From Lagopus muta (lineage: Eukaryota > Chordata > Aves > Galliformes > Phasianidae): 64,000 bases of DNA. The stretch spans positions 23,163,001 to 23,227,000 of the forward strand of contig NC_064437.1 of assembly GCF_023343835.1 (NCBI RefSeq). The letters run 5' to 3'. This document shows, in pieces, positions 34,409 through 45,495 of the stretch (position 1 is the stretch's first letter; every line of letters starts with the position of its first letter). The position numbers and the translations under genes were made by a program. A model generated the notes under the pieces. The model saw only the letters and a program-made list of their open reading frames with translations, was not told the origin of the DNA and did no database searches.

Positions 34409-37318
34409 ATGCTGCGCTTGGTCAGCCGCGCTGCGCGGTGCTGGGGAGCGAGGCAGGGGCTGGCACGGGTACACCCTGCAGCCATGCAGCAGGCATGGTG
34501 AGTGCCCAGCCGTGGGGTGGGCAAAGCCTGGGGGCTTCGGGGGGCTGGCAGTCAGCTGGATGCGTGCTGGGGAGCGGGGGGGCTCTGTGGGGGCAGGGAG
34601 CAGGGTGCAAGCGCTTGTGGGGTCCAGGCAGCCTCAGTGATGCCCAGCACAGGACCCCCGCTGCTCCCTTTGCCTCGCAGCCTTTCCAGCACTGCAGCAG
34701 CAGCTGGCACAGGCACGTGGCCCAAGGACGTGGGCATCCTGGCACTGGAGGTGTACTTCCCTGCACAATATGTGGAGCAGTCTGAACTGGAGCGCTATGA
34801 TGGTGTGGAAGCTGGCAAGTACACGCGTGGCCTGGGCCAGCAGCAGATGGGCTTCTGTGCTGCCCACGAGGACATCAACTCGCTGTGCCTGACGGTGGTG
34901 CAGAGGCTGGTGGAGCGTGGGCAGCTCTCCTGGGATGCCATTGGCCGCCTGGAGGTGGGCACTGAGACCGTCATCGACAAGTCTAAGGCCGTCAAGACCG
35001 TCCTCATGGAGCTCTTCCGCGAGTCAGGCAACACTGATGTGGAGGGCATTGACACCACCAACGCCTGCTATGGCGGCACAGCCTCACTCTTCAACGCAGC
35101 CTCCTGGGTCGAGTCCAGCGCCTGGGACGGTGGGCATGGGGCTGGGGGGTGCCTGAGTGTGGGGGGGGTACTGGGGCATGGGGGAAGGATGCTGCCCTAC
35201 TGTCATCCCTCCACCTTTCTTTCTCACCCACGTAGGCCAGGGGATGGGGATGTGAGTGGTGGGCTGTACTGGGACCACGGGATGGATGGGGATGCCCCAC
35301 CTACTGTCATCCGTGCTGTCCTCTTGCAGGACGCTACGCCGTGGTAGTGTGTGGGGACATTGCTGTCTACGCAACGGGGAACGCACGGCCTACAGGAGGT
35401 GCCGGTGCCATTGCTATGCTGGTGGGACCCAACGCCCCTCTGGTGCTGGAGAGAGGTCAGTGCTCCATGGGGATCTGGCTGGCTGTGACTGGGCCAAAGG
35501 TGGGGTTGACGTGGTGGTTAGGACCCGTGAGCAGATCCCCAACACACAGCTCTCACTTGTGTCCCCAGGTTTGCGAGGAACACACATGGAGCACGCCTAT
35601 GACTTCTACAAGCCTGACCTGTCTTCAGAATACCCAGTGGTGGACGGTCCCCTCTCCATCCAGTGCTACCTGCGGGCCCTGGACCGCTGCTACGCCGTGT
35701 ACCGCAGGAAGGCAGAGAGCCAGTGGCAGCAGGGTGAGGGGTGACGTTGCGGCACTCGGATGGCCGCACATCCCACCCGATGGCGACTGACATTCCTGCT
35801 CTGCCTTCCAGCTGGCATCCAGCGGCCTTTCACCCTTGATGACTTCAAGTTCATCATCTTCCACACACCCTTCTGCAAGCTGGTGCAGAAGTCAGTGGGG
35901 CGGCTGCTGCTGAACGACTTCCTGGCCGCCCCCAGCCCTGACACGGCTTCTGGACTCTACAAGGGGCTGCAGCCCTTCCGGTGGGTGTCCCTCAGTGCAG
36001 TGAGGATGCCTCTGCTCACTTCCCATGCATGCTTACAGCCCGCCTCTCTCCATGCAGTGGCATGAAGCTGGAGGACACCTACACCAGCAAGGAGGTGGAG
36101 AAGGCCTTCCAGACGGCCAGCCAGGAGATCTTCAACCAGAAGACCAAGCCCTCCCTGCTGCTCTCCTCCCGCAATGGCAACATGTACACGCCGTCCATGT
36201 ATGGCTGCCTGGCCTCGCTCCTGGCTCAGTGAGTCTGCAGTGCTGTCAGCAGGGGGTCACCATTTTGAGGGGTCGCCGTTTTGAGGGGTCGCCGTTTTGA
36301 GGGGTCGCCATTTGAGGGTTTGCTGTTTTGGTGGGATGTCATTGTGGAGGACGCCATTTTGGGAATGGCCCAGCTTTCACTTCACTCAGCCCAGTGCTGT
36401 CCCCCGGCCAGCGTTTCCATGCCGTCTTGCTGGAGTGCATAAAGCCCTTCTGTCAGTGCTATGGGATGAAAACCCCCTTTTCATGACCAGAGAACGGCCA
36501 CCCCCACTGCCGGCTGGGAAGGAGCCATGGGAACAGCCAGGCACGAGGGCGGTGCGACTGCTGTGTCCGTCAGCCCGTCCTTGAGCCACTCGCTGCCTCG
36601 TGCAGGGCTGCAGTGCCTGGTACGGCCCTGGGACGTGGTGGGGGCAGACACCCGCCCAGCCCCTGCTGTGTCCAACTGTTCCCTGCTTGCTGTCCCCTGC
36701 AGCACAGCCTCCCTTATCTCCTCCTGCAATGGTTGCAATTTAATCTGGCCCAGCCTGCCAGGGCCCTCCTGGCTGAGGTGCATCGAGCCCTATATCTCCC
36801 CTAACCCCTCACCTCAAATGGCCGCAGGTGCTCGGCTCAGGACCTGGCCGGCTCCAGGATCGGTGCCTTTTCCTACGGCTCAGGGCTGGCCGCCAGCATG
36901 TTCTCCCTCCGTGTCTCGCAAGATGCTGCTCCGGGTGAGTCCCACATCAGGGGCACCGAGAGCCGGGAGGGCACAGATGGGCGGTGTCTCATCCGTGGTC
37001 TCCTCACACCAGGCTCCCCCCTGGACAAGCTGCTCTCCAGCCTGGCTGATCTGCCCACCCGCCTGGACGCCCGCAAGCGCGTGGCCCCACAGGACTTTGC
37101 CGATATCATGAAGCGGCGGGAGGAAACCCATCACCTGGGTGAGCAGGGCTGGGGGGCACCCTGCTGCCAGGGTCTGGCTGCCCCACTGAGCCTCACGTCC
37201 TCTCCCCACAGCCAACCACACTCCGCACGGCTCCCAGGCAGACCTGTTCCCCGGCACCTGGTACTTGGAGCGGGTGGATGACAAGTACCGCCGGCAGTAC
37301 GCCAGGAAGCCCGTGTAG
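34409..37318 (+). CDS. HMGCS2: Mitochondrial HMG-CoA synthase (9 exons)
   Basis: HMGCS2 condenses acetyl-CoA and acetoacetyl-CoA to HMG-CoA in mitochondria, the rate-setting step of ketogenesis. Exons 34409-34497, 34681-35129, 35330-35455, 35569-35733, 35812-35980, 36058-36228, 36828-36934, 37013-37138 and 37212-37318 give 502 residues (human 508). Residues 1-30 form an arginine-rich leader ([17 protein letters not shown]) that marks the mitochondrial rather than the cytosolic HMGCS1 form. The catalytic cysteine is in TTNACYGGT (residue 159). The acid residue is in [12 protein letters not shown], and the histidine in IFHTPFC. The C-terminus [10 protein letters not shown]...YARKPV matches human HMGCS2. 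The start is set by the leader and a nearby TATA-like box. No lesion is visible. Introns are mostly under 200 bases; one holds a 16-bp tandem repeat. Confidence 0.96.
36252..36366 (+). repeat. 16-bp tandem repeat in HMGCS2 intron
   Basis: About seven copies of a unit close to GGGGTCGCCGTTTTGA follow one another just inside the intron after the exon ending at 36228. The first three or four copies are nearly identical and later ones decay. Confidence 0.8.
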
Positions 37319-37427
37319 GGCACAGAGAGGGGCAGCCATCGGGGGGACGTGCAGGCACAGGGGTGAATGCAGCCATCCGGGTCCCGGAGCAAGCAGTGTT
37401 TTCTGCGAAAACGCAGGCAGCGTGGGG

Positions 37428-37433
37428 AATAAA
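37428..37433 (+). promoter_or_regulatory. HMGCS2: Poly(A) signal of HMGCS2
   Basis: A canonical AATAAA lies 110 bases after the TAG stop. Confidence 0.75.
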
Positions 37434-37449
37434 GCACGGATGCAAGGGC

Positions 37450-37970
37450 AATACCTCTGCTCTGGCTCCCTATTGCAAAGCAGTCTACATTACCCAGTGC
37501 CATGTATTCCCCTCCTGCCCCTAAACCCATCCTGAATCACCTCCGTGCCAGGTGAGATTTATCCCTATACACCACATGTGCCTGAGGAGAATGGCACGTA
37601 TACTCAGGTTGCCTAATGCTTTGGATCCAACACAGGTGGCAATACACAATTGCCAGCATCCCCAGGGGATAGCTTCCATGGGTAGAAGTGGGGTGACGTA
37701 GGAGGCTCAGCCCATCTTGGAGCACTGCCCAGGCTGTGGCCAGAGGGGACTTCAGCAGGGCAGCAGAGCCTGAAAGACCTTTGCACCCTTGAGCAAGTAG
37801 TGCTAGAAGGTGATGGGGGCAGCACTGGGGATGGAGCCAGGAAGAACAGAGTCTGCAGGAAATGATGTGGAGTTGGGTATGAGCGACATCATCGAGAAGG
37901 GTTTAGGGATGGATAGGAAGGACGCCACAAGGTAGGGATGCACGGACAAAGCACAGCATGCTCATTCCTG
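37450..37970. other. Spacer between HMGCS2 and PHGDH 3' ends
   Basis: About 0.5 kb separates two converging genes. I see no gene, repeat or structured RNA in it. Confidence 0.5.
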
Positions 37971-37975
37971 GATGC

Positions 37976-37981
37976 TTTATT
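37976..37981 (-). promoter_or_regulatory. PHGDH: Poly(A) signal of PHGDH
   Basis: The plus strand reads TTTATT, which is AATAAA on the minus strand. It lies about 58 bases past the PHGDH stop codon. Confidence 0.75.
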
Positions 37982-38038
37982 GAGCACGATGCTCCCCCAG
38001 GTGCTGGAGGCTTCAGGTCCTTCCCCGTCAAGGGGGGG

Positions 38039-41000
38039 CTACAGGTGGAGCTGGAAGACTTCTGTAGTGCATGGCTTCAGGCCAGTGAGGTCAGACAGCG
38101 GGGCTGAGAGCCCAGCTATGCTCCACTGCTCCCCCGACACTGCACTGGAGCTGTGGTAGGACTGGAGCTGGATCCCTGTTTTCCCCAGCAGCCCTGGGCA
38201 GGAGGAAAGAGGTCAGAACTGCAGCCTGTTCTCTGGTACCTGGACCCCACAGTGGTGTAGGATCATGAATAGCAGGGCTCTGCCTACCCTGAATCCCCTC
38301 TATGATGTTCTTCCTTTCCTTTGCCCCAAGTCATACAACTGTGAAATCATTACAGTTGCAAAGACCTCTCAGATCCCCAAGTCTAACCCCAGCCCACCTC
38401 CACCATGTCCCTCACTGCCACAATTCCATGGTTCTTGACTGTCACTGTCAAGTGAGGTCACTGTCCTCCAGGGACAGTGACCCCACCAACCCCTGGGCAG
38501 CCGGTGCCACTGCATTACAAATTCCCCAGCCCTGTAACCAAACCACCCCTCCTGTCTCTGCACACAATGCCCTGTCAGCATTGTCTTCTTTTTGACTCCA
38601 GGCTGATTGTGGAGATCCCTCCAGCTGTTCCTTTGCTTGTGGCGACACCAGAAGCTTACCAGCGAGTGTGGGCAGCATGTTTGTTTCAGATGTTTTGGCT
38701 CTGTAGATAAGGAGAGGGCCCACCAGTGGTGCCGGCTGCTTGAAGGTGACCCCATTGAGCTCCCGCAGCACTGGAGTGCTGCCCTGCACTGTTCCTGTTA
38801 CCCGGTGTGGGGTGCCCTGCAAGGCCACCTGCAGCAAGCCCTCAGGCTCAGTGCATGTGTCACCATGGGAGGCTGTGACCTGGTGGGGGGAGATGGCCAC
38901 TCAGCACCTGCATCCTACAGGGATGTCCCCTGAGGGCACAGTGCCCTGTGGGCTTATACCGAGGAAGGATAGGATGTGGTGACATTGGGCTGACACTCTG
39001 TGTACCTTCAGGCCAGCCTCCTGGGCCAGCAGCATGGCATTCACCAGGGTCGCCTCCTTCTTTCCTCCAGCCAGCATGCCTGAGACCACAGCAGGTGCCA
39101 GGTAGCTGCTGGCATCCTTCAGGGGGGCTCCTGGGATCAGTACTGTGATCAGCTCATGTCCATCTGTATTCCCACTATCCCATCCACCCCACGAATGGAT
39201 GACTCCTTCATCCCATCATCCAACCACCTCCTGCCTTCTGACCCAGTGCATCCCCTTGGGTCCCTGTGCTGGAGCACACCTGCCCACCTCTCACCTAGGG
39301 TGCAGACCTGCACATTGCCCGTCGCTTGCTTGGCCAGGCCATGCAGCACCGTGCCCAGTGCCCTGGCCATGGTGATCCAGGGTTTGGTCTGGGGCGCAAA
39401 GGCCTTGCTCAGCACCTGCCCATTGACCTGAGAGGAGAAGCAGGATGAGCAGTGGGGATCTATCACTCGTGGGGTCTCTGAGGTGCACCAGGGGACTCAC
39501 CACGCCGACCAGCCCCTTTCCAGTGGCCATGTCCACTATCTGCATGGCAATCTCCTTGCCGCAGCGGCTCTGTGCCTCCCGGGTGCTGGCACCCAGGTGT
39601 GGGCAGCAGATGACGTTGGGGTGGTCCACCAGGTCCCGGTCCTTCGGGGGCTCCTGCACACAGCCCTGGTCTCAGCCCCGTGCTATCCTGGGGGCTGCCT
39701 AGCCCAGTTTGGGTGATGGCCCCAGGGGGACCCCTCTCACCTGTGTGAAGACATCGAGGGCGGCCCCTCCGCACTGCCCTGAGCGCAATGCCCGCAGCAG
39801 TGCTCCTTCATCCACGATGCCACCCCGGGCACAGTTCACCACTTGCACACCACGGCGGCACTTGGCAAAGGTGCTGTCATTCAGCAGCCCTGCAGGGAGC
39901 ACCATCAGGGATGGGGATACGGGGGAAGCCCCAGAGCACCCCCAGACTCCCAGATCACCCTACCCGTAGTGGAGGGCAGCAGTGGTGTGTGCACTGTGAT
40001 GAAGTCACAGCGGGGCCAGATCTGCTCCAGCGGAAGCTGCTCCACGCCGAACGCAGCTGAGGTCTCGGGGGTGATGATGGGGTCGTAGCCGATGGTCTGG
40101 GGCAGAGCGGGGGCTCACAGCTGTACCCAGCCTGCTCCCCACCACTGCCCCTTGCCCTGCTGCTCACCTTCATGCCAAAAGCCTGCATCCGTGTGGCTAC
40201 CTCCCTGCCGATGCGGCCCAGCCCCAGCACGCCTAGTGTCTTCCCGTTCAGCTCCATGCCCATGTACTGAGGGGCGAGGAGAGCAGTGAGCAAGCAGGGG
40301 CCTCCCAGCACCCACCCGCCCAGGCACTGCACCTGCCCCATACCTTCTTTCTGTCCCATTTGCCTTCTTTCATAGAGGCAGCTGCTTGTGGGATCTGCCT
40401 GCAAGAGGGGGGCACAGTCTGTGCAGGGCTGGGGGCTGTGGGATGGATACCCCACCCCGTACAGCCCCGCACTCACCTGGCCAAGCACAGGATCATGCCG
40501 CAGGTGAGCTCTGCAGCACTGAGGCTGTTCCCGGTGGGTGTGCTGGGGACAGGGAGTGGGGTCACCATGTGACCTCCCCATAGGGATAGAGACCCACAGG
40601 GAGGCTGAGCACCGTGCTGACCCCCTAGCCCCGTGCCAGTAGGATGTCTCCTTTCTGGCTGTGGGTCCCACTCTTACTTCATCACCAGCACTCCCTTCCT
40701 GGTGGCTGCCTCCACGTCCACATTGTCAACACCGGTGCCTGCTCTGCCCACCACCTGCAGCCTGCCCGCCGCCTCCAGCACGTCAGCGCTGACTTTGGTG
40801 GCCGAGCGGACGATGAGCCCATCACAGTCCTGCAGGGACAGACAGCACACATCTGTCAGGGCTGGGCTGTGGGGATGGCAGGCAGGGTGGGTGGTGGGGT
40901 GGGAAGAGCCGCGGGCCTGGGGCTGGGATCAGCAGTGTGAAAGCAACCAGGATTCTTGCATCAGACACAGGAGGCGGGGACGTGACCCACTGGGCGAGGG

Positions 41001-41318
41001 GGCTTCCAGCCTCCCACCGTTCTGCAGTGTTCCATGATGTCGCCACCGTGTGCTTGTGGCGTACCCACTCATTCCACTGGGACAGACAGACAGACACTGT
41101 GCCCACTTGGCGCCCACCTGTGCCCACCCGTTGCCACCAGCCCAGGGCTCTGAGCCATACGCAGACCCCAGCTTGCTCACCCGGATCTCCTGCAGCAGCT
41201 CCTCTTTGCTCAGCCCGGGCTTCTCCAGCACCTGGATACCCCCCGCCTGCAGGATGTCCCTGCAGCAGGGGTCCAGGCTGTCGCTAATAAGCACTTTCTG
41301 CAGCTTGGTAAAGGCCAT
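38039..41318 (-). CDS. PHGDH: D-3-phosphoglycerate dehydrogenase (12 exons)
   Basis: PHGDH oxidises 3-phosphoglycerate with NAD+ in the cytosol, the first step of serine synthesis. Exons in transcript order (plus coordinates): 41181-41318, 40678-40829, 40477-40542, 40344-40398, 40168-40266, 39964-40096, 39741-39889, 39501-39653, 39295-39427, 39006-39130, 38660-38879, 38039-38193. They give 525 residues (human 533). The start [19 protein letters not shown] matches human, so an in-frame upstream ATG is not preferred. The Rossmann motif [10 protein letters not shown] begins at residue 152. The catalytic arginine is in [13 protein letters not shown], the glutamate in QEPPKDRD and the histidine in CPHLGAST. 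The last three exons (regulatory region) diverge most: they keep [12 protein letters not shown] and the QLHL end, but lose many identities. The gene converges with HMGCS2. Confidence 0.96.
38333..38545 (-). repeat. CR1 LINE fragment in last PHGDH intron
   Basis: On the plus strand the order is CATTACAGTTGCAAAGACCT, CCATGTCCCTCACTGCCAC, GGTTCTTGA, then CCAGGGACAGTGACCCCACC and GGGCAGCC. This is the reverse complement of a CR1 3' region from an older subfamily. It lies in the intron between the exons at 38660 and 38193 and is 5'-truncated. Confidence 0.8.
40956..40963 (+). promoter_or_regulatory. Possible ATF4-C/EBP element in PHGDH intron 1
   Basis: TTGCATCA is an exact C/EBP-ATF response element core, about 360 bases downstream of the PHGDH start codon. 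PHGDH is a well-known ATF4 target in mammals. An 8-base match can arise by chance. Confidence 0.3.
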
Positions 41319-41463
41319 CGCTTGGTGTTGGGCTGTTGGGGCTGTCGGGGGTCCGTGCCCACTGTCTGTCCGCACAGCTCCGGCCAAAGAGGTTGCTGAG
41401 CGCTGCCCACCGCACTAAATGGGCTGCCGGCGGGGCATGTTTTGCGGGCTGCTCTCTTGTCTC

Positions 41464-41468
41464 ATTGG
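41464..41468 (-). promoter_or_regulatory. CCAAT box upstream of PHGDH
   Basis: ATTGG on the plus strand is CCAAT in PHGDH orientation, about 145 bases before the start codon. The surrounding 100 bases likely form the proximal promoter. Confidence 0.35.
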
Positions 41469-41499
41469 ATCCCATTTCCATAATCCCACCTCTTTTCCC

Positions 41500-43050
41500 T
41501 CCTCTCCCCATCGCCGCTGGGTGGCTGCGAGCCCAGGATCCCAGCCCCCCTAGGCCCCCCCCGAGCCCCTCACCCTCAGCAGCTGTGATGGCAGAGTGGG
41601 GAGACCAACAGGGCCCCCAAAGCATCGAGCACCCCCTCAACCCACGTACCTCCCACTCCACTGCCGTGCCTCAGTTTCCCCACCACAGGGAGGTGGTGGC
41701 AAACCGCCGCACTGCCCCAGCACTGCGCCCACCATTGAGCAATGCCCCGATAAGCGCTGGGGGCACGGGGCCAGCCCCGTCACCGGCTCCCAATTGCACG
41801 GAGTGCACGGGAGACACCCAGCAAACGCCCTCCATGGGGTGGGAGCCAGGTGGCTGCGCAGGTGACCTCGTGGGGAAAGCGCTGACTCTGGAGGGGGGCA
41901 GCGTGGAACGTGGCAGGGGGAATAGGGAGGAACAGAGGGCGTCCCCTCTGTCATGGAGACAACACCTCAGGATGTGAGCAGTGCAGGGCACGCTCACTGC
42001 AGGCTGTGTGCACCGCGGCACCATGCGCACCCCACCGCAGCTGCAGCCAGGGAACAACCGTGACGCCAAAGGGAGGAAAGTCCGGGGCAGTTGGCATGGG
42101 ATGAGAGGTGGGGTCAAGGCTGGGGTTGGACACATCCTGCAGCAAGATCCCGTGCTGCCCCTTGGAGGGGCTGCAGACCCATTGCCGGGGCACGGTTTCC
42201 CCATGCGCAGCATATGCTGGGGGCATTCAGGGCAGGATGTGTGGATGGAGGCCCCGCTCCAGTGCCTTGGCACAGCTCCACGCCTGGCCCTGGCCCCTAT
42301 TAACCATTAAGATCGAGCTCAAGGCGCCCGCCAAGTCTGGGACAGCACCATCTGGGTGTCACTTTCTGGTGGCTCCCACACCATGCGTCCCCCCCGCATC
42401 TGCGGGGACAAGCAGGGAACACCCCTTGCAGAGGGCGGGGGCTCTTTGCTGAGCCCAGCCCTCGCAGACCCTGTCCCATGCGATCACTCGAGGCCATGAC
42501 CAAGGTACCGCCGCAGTGCAATGCGTGCAGCTTTCCCCAGGCAGTTGGTGCCCTCTCCTGGGCAGCAGAGCAGGAGTTGCACCTCGCAGCTCTTGCAGGG
42601 ACATGAGAGTGATGAAGGTACCCATTGGTGTGTCCCCACGACCTCATGGAGAGACCAGAACGCAGTCCCCAAGTCCCATATAACACCCTCAGAGTGGTGG
42701 ACACCTCTAATATGGCACTTGGTGACGTTGGTGGCAACTGGACCATGACCTGGATGAGGTCCCGGGGAGTACAGAGGGTTGGTACCCCTACTGCTAAATC
42801 CCACTGCTGGGGTCCCAGGTGGTCTCTGCATGAAGGCAGCAACAAGGTGGCAGCCGTGGGTTTGGGATGGAAGAGAGCAATTTGGGGTTCCTGCATGGTG
42901 AGGGGCCCTGGGACAGTGGGGAGAGGGCAGGGGTGGTACCAGGAAAGGGCATTAGGGATGCTCCAGGGGGTCCTTGGGTCAGGATAGGAGTGGCAGAGAA
43001 AGGGTAAAGGTGCTTTGAGGGCAGGAGGTCGGGTTGCTGCCGGCTGAGGC
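41500..43050. other. Intergenic region between PHGDH and PDE4DIP starts
   Basis: GC-rich sequence separates the divergent PHGDH and PDE4DIP starts. Long open frames up to 250 codons occur, mostly on the minus strand, but they are proline/arginine/alanine-rich, overlap each other in several frames and match nothing I know. Confidence 0.5.
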
Positions 43051-43072
43051 ACCAGGAGACGGAGACGGCTGA

Positions 43073-43860
43073 CGGAGGGAGGGAGGGATGGAGCGGGAGG
43101 GAAGGATGGAGGCAGGGACGAGGAAGAGGAGGCGGAGGAGGAGGGATGCAGCGGCGGGCGGAGCCGCCCGGTGCCGCAGAGCCGCCTCCCCGGCGCACGC
43201 TGGGGCGGCCCGGCGTTGCCCGCGGAGCCCCCCGGTGCCCCCGGTGCGGCGGGGCCCGGCGCGGTGCAGCCCGCAGGCGGACGAGAGGATGCGAGCCCCG
43301 AGGCGGAGGTGAGCGGCGGTGAGGGAGGTACGCGGGGGATGCGACTGTGATGAGGGACCGGGACACGCGTGGGGCCGCGAGTGGAGGATCCCGGCGCCGG
43401 GATACGGTTTGCTGCCCCGGGGCTGCGTGGTGCCGGCGCTGCCCATCCGAGAGCCCGTCACGGCGGGTCTGAGCCGGCGCGCCGTGGGGACGCACGGTGC
43501 CGGGGCATGCCGTAGGGACCAGCGGGTGCTCTGCCGCGCGATGGGACGGGGCCGTCCGGCGCTGCGGGGCCGAGCCGGGGCTGACCCCGGCACGCAGGGT
43601 GGGGGTTGCTGGTGTCCCTGCTGGAAGGCCGAGGGTGGGGAGGTGGTGCGGGAGTGGAGCCGGCTCCATCTCCTCCGGCTCTTGCATCCTCCCTGCTCTT
43701 CCATCTCGTGCCCGTCCCCGCATCCAGCCTCAGTCCGTGCCCGCTCCGCACCAGGAGCCGACCCGCCCAGCAGTCTGGGTATCGCCGGCTCCGCTCCCCC
43801 CGTCCCGCCGCGCTCAATGGGGGCCTTGTGCTGGGCCGTGACCGCAGGCGGATAGCTGCA
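43073..43860 (+). promoter_or_regulatory. CpG island, putative upstream PDE4DIP promoter
   Basis: Very CpG-rich sequence opens with a purine-rich, G-tract-bearing strand at 43073-43150 that could form G-quadruplexes. It contains a good splice donor (GCGGAG then GTGAGC, GT at 43309-43310). No TATA box is evident. Position and composition suit the promoter of the longest PDE4DIP transcript. Confidence 0.55.
43088..43308 (+). CDS. PDE4DIP: Putative first coding exon of long PDE4DIP isoform
   Basis: An ATG at 43088 opens 221 bases (MEREGRMEAGTRKRRRRRR, then an Ala/Arg/Pro-rich segment). They end exactly at the donor at 43308 with two bases of an arginine codon. The next supported exon (45496) begins with the one base that completes it, so the junction is in frame. 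The human long isoform also starts with an Arg- and Ala-rich segment, but the residues do not align clearly. The exon could instead be 5'UTR, with translation starting at a later ATG such as 43289 or 45550. Confidence 0.4.
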
Positions 43861-44329
43861 CGCAGCCACAGGCGCACACAGCACCGGCCCCACCTCCCAC
43901 GGTGGCCTCGTTGAGACATCCCTGCCACGAGGCAGCGGGCAGAGCCGTGCCACGTTCTGCATCCCGGCCTCACCTGGCCTTGCCGGGTGTGCAGGCGGCT
44001 CTGCAGGCAGCCATCCATCCATTCTCCATCTGCCCACCCGTGGGAGCTGATCCAGCTGCAGGAGGTGAGTCCCCGGTTCATTGCGGTGGTGGGCACCTGG
44101 GGGACGCTCTCCCACGGGGGCCATGGCTGCTGCCCTCTGCCCTCACCTTGGTGACACCGCAGGGCTGGTCTCAGTGTCAGGGTGGCTATGGTGGCCCCAA
44201 GCTGTTCCTCAGTGCTGTGAGTCAGCGGGTGCTGTGAGTCAGGGCCGTGTGGTAACCCTCGTGCCAGCAGGGCTGTGGAGCCATGGGCACATTCATGTCT
44301 TGTCACCCACGTGTGCCATGCTGCACCTC

Positions 44330-44750
44330 ATTGGGTATGGTGTTTGGTAGGGCACGGTGCCATGGGCATCATGCCCACTGGACACCAGGCTTGTGGGTAT
44401 GGTGCGTCTTGGGGTGCTGTGTCTCAGTGTTGTGTTTCTGGGTACCGTGTCTCTTTGGTCTTCCTGCTTTCCTGGATATTGTGCTTTTGGATATTGAGTC
44501 TCTGGATCCAGTGCTTCCTTGGGTATGGTGTGTCTTGGTGTGCCTTGACTCTGGGCATCGTGTCTTCTTGAGCGTTTTACCTCCAGGTTCTTGCCTTCTC
44601 TGCTATCACGTCTCCAAATACTGTGCCTCCTTGGACATATTGCTTCTGGGCACTGGGTCTCCTTGGGTGTCATGCTTCTGGGTATCATGCTTCCTTGGAT
44701 ATTGTGCCTTTGGGTATGGTGGGCTTTGGGCACCATGCTTTACCCCCTTA
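44330..44750 (+). repeat. Degenerate minisatellite of about 15-18 bp
   Basis: Diverged units resembling TGGGTATNGTGCTTCCT recur across about 420 bases, for example GGATATTGTGCTTTT, GGATCCAGTGCTTCC, GGGTATGGTGTGTCT and GGATATTGTGCCTTT. The pattern is old and irregular and lies in the first intron of the long PDE4DIP transcript. Confidence 0.6.
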
Positions 44751-44895
44751 GGTCATTGCACTCCTCCTAGCAGGCGGCTGCTGCAAGGGCCATGGCACCA
44801 CGTGGCTGCTGCCAGGCTAGGGGCAGAAGACTGCACCCATGGGGGGCCCACTGCCTTCTGGGGAACTCCACCAAAAAGCTTTGGACTCAGAAAAA

Positions 44896-44966
44896 CAAAC
44901 AAACAAACAACAACAAAAAAAAAACAACCCCACCCAGATTATTTTGTTTTAAAGAAAAAAAAAAAT
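44896..44966 (+). repeat. A-rich low-complexity tract with AAAC repeats
   Basis: An AAAAACAAACAAACAAACAA tract is followed by further A-runs. It is simple low-complexity DNA and may mark an old retroposon tail, but no body is recognisable. Confidence 0.6.
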
Positions 44967-45495
44967 CTGTTTTCTTTTTTCCTAATCCTGAAATGACTCA
45001 CACTTCCATGCTGAAAATAAACCTGATGGCGGCTGCTGTTACCAGTGGGTGAGCTGCAGTCAGGCGGGCAGCAGGGCACGCTGTGCCTGGGGCTGCTGGG
45101 GGGGCTGTGAGAAGGAGGGGAGCAGCTGTCCCTGAGCACCCAGCATGGCCCCCCCAGCCCTTCTCCCCAGCCTCCAGGGAGAACATAGAGGGGGGTTGTT
45201 GGGGGGCTCAGGTGTCCGTGCTGCCTGTTGGGGGGGTCAGGGCTGCTAATGGGGCTAAAGTGCTCCCAAGTGGGCACCGCCATCTGCACGGCCCTCTGGG
45301 CACTGTGAGTGGACGTGTCCCACGTGCGCCAGCACCCGTGTGCATGCATGTTGCCCCCGTGCACGCCCATGCTTTGGTGTGACATTTGGTTTGATCAGAT
45401 CTCCGCCTCTCCAAAGCTGTTGTGCCGCACAGCAAATGGGTGAAATTCCCCCCCAAGGACCTCTGTGTAACACGGAGCTGCACTCCTCTCCGCAG

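Noticed and set aside
42979-44124. 381-codon minus-strand frame over the CpG island
   Set aside because: Pro/Arg/Ala-rich composition and overlapping open frames in several phases are expected from very high GC. No domain or splice logic supports it.
45016-45021. AATAAA in the first intron of long PDE4DIP
   Set aside because: It lies beside an A-rich low-complexity tract and has no transcript to end, so it is probably chance.
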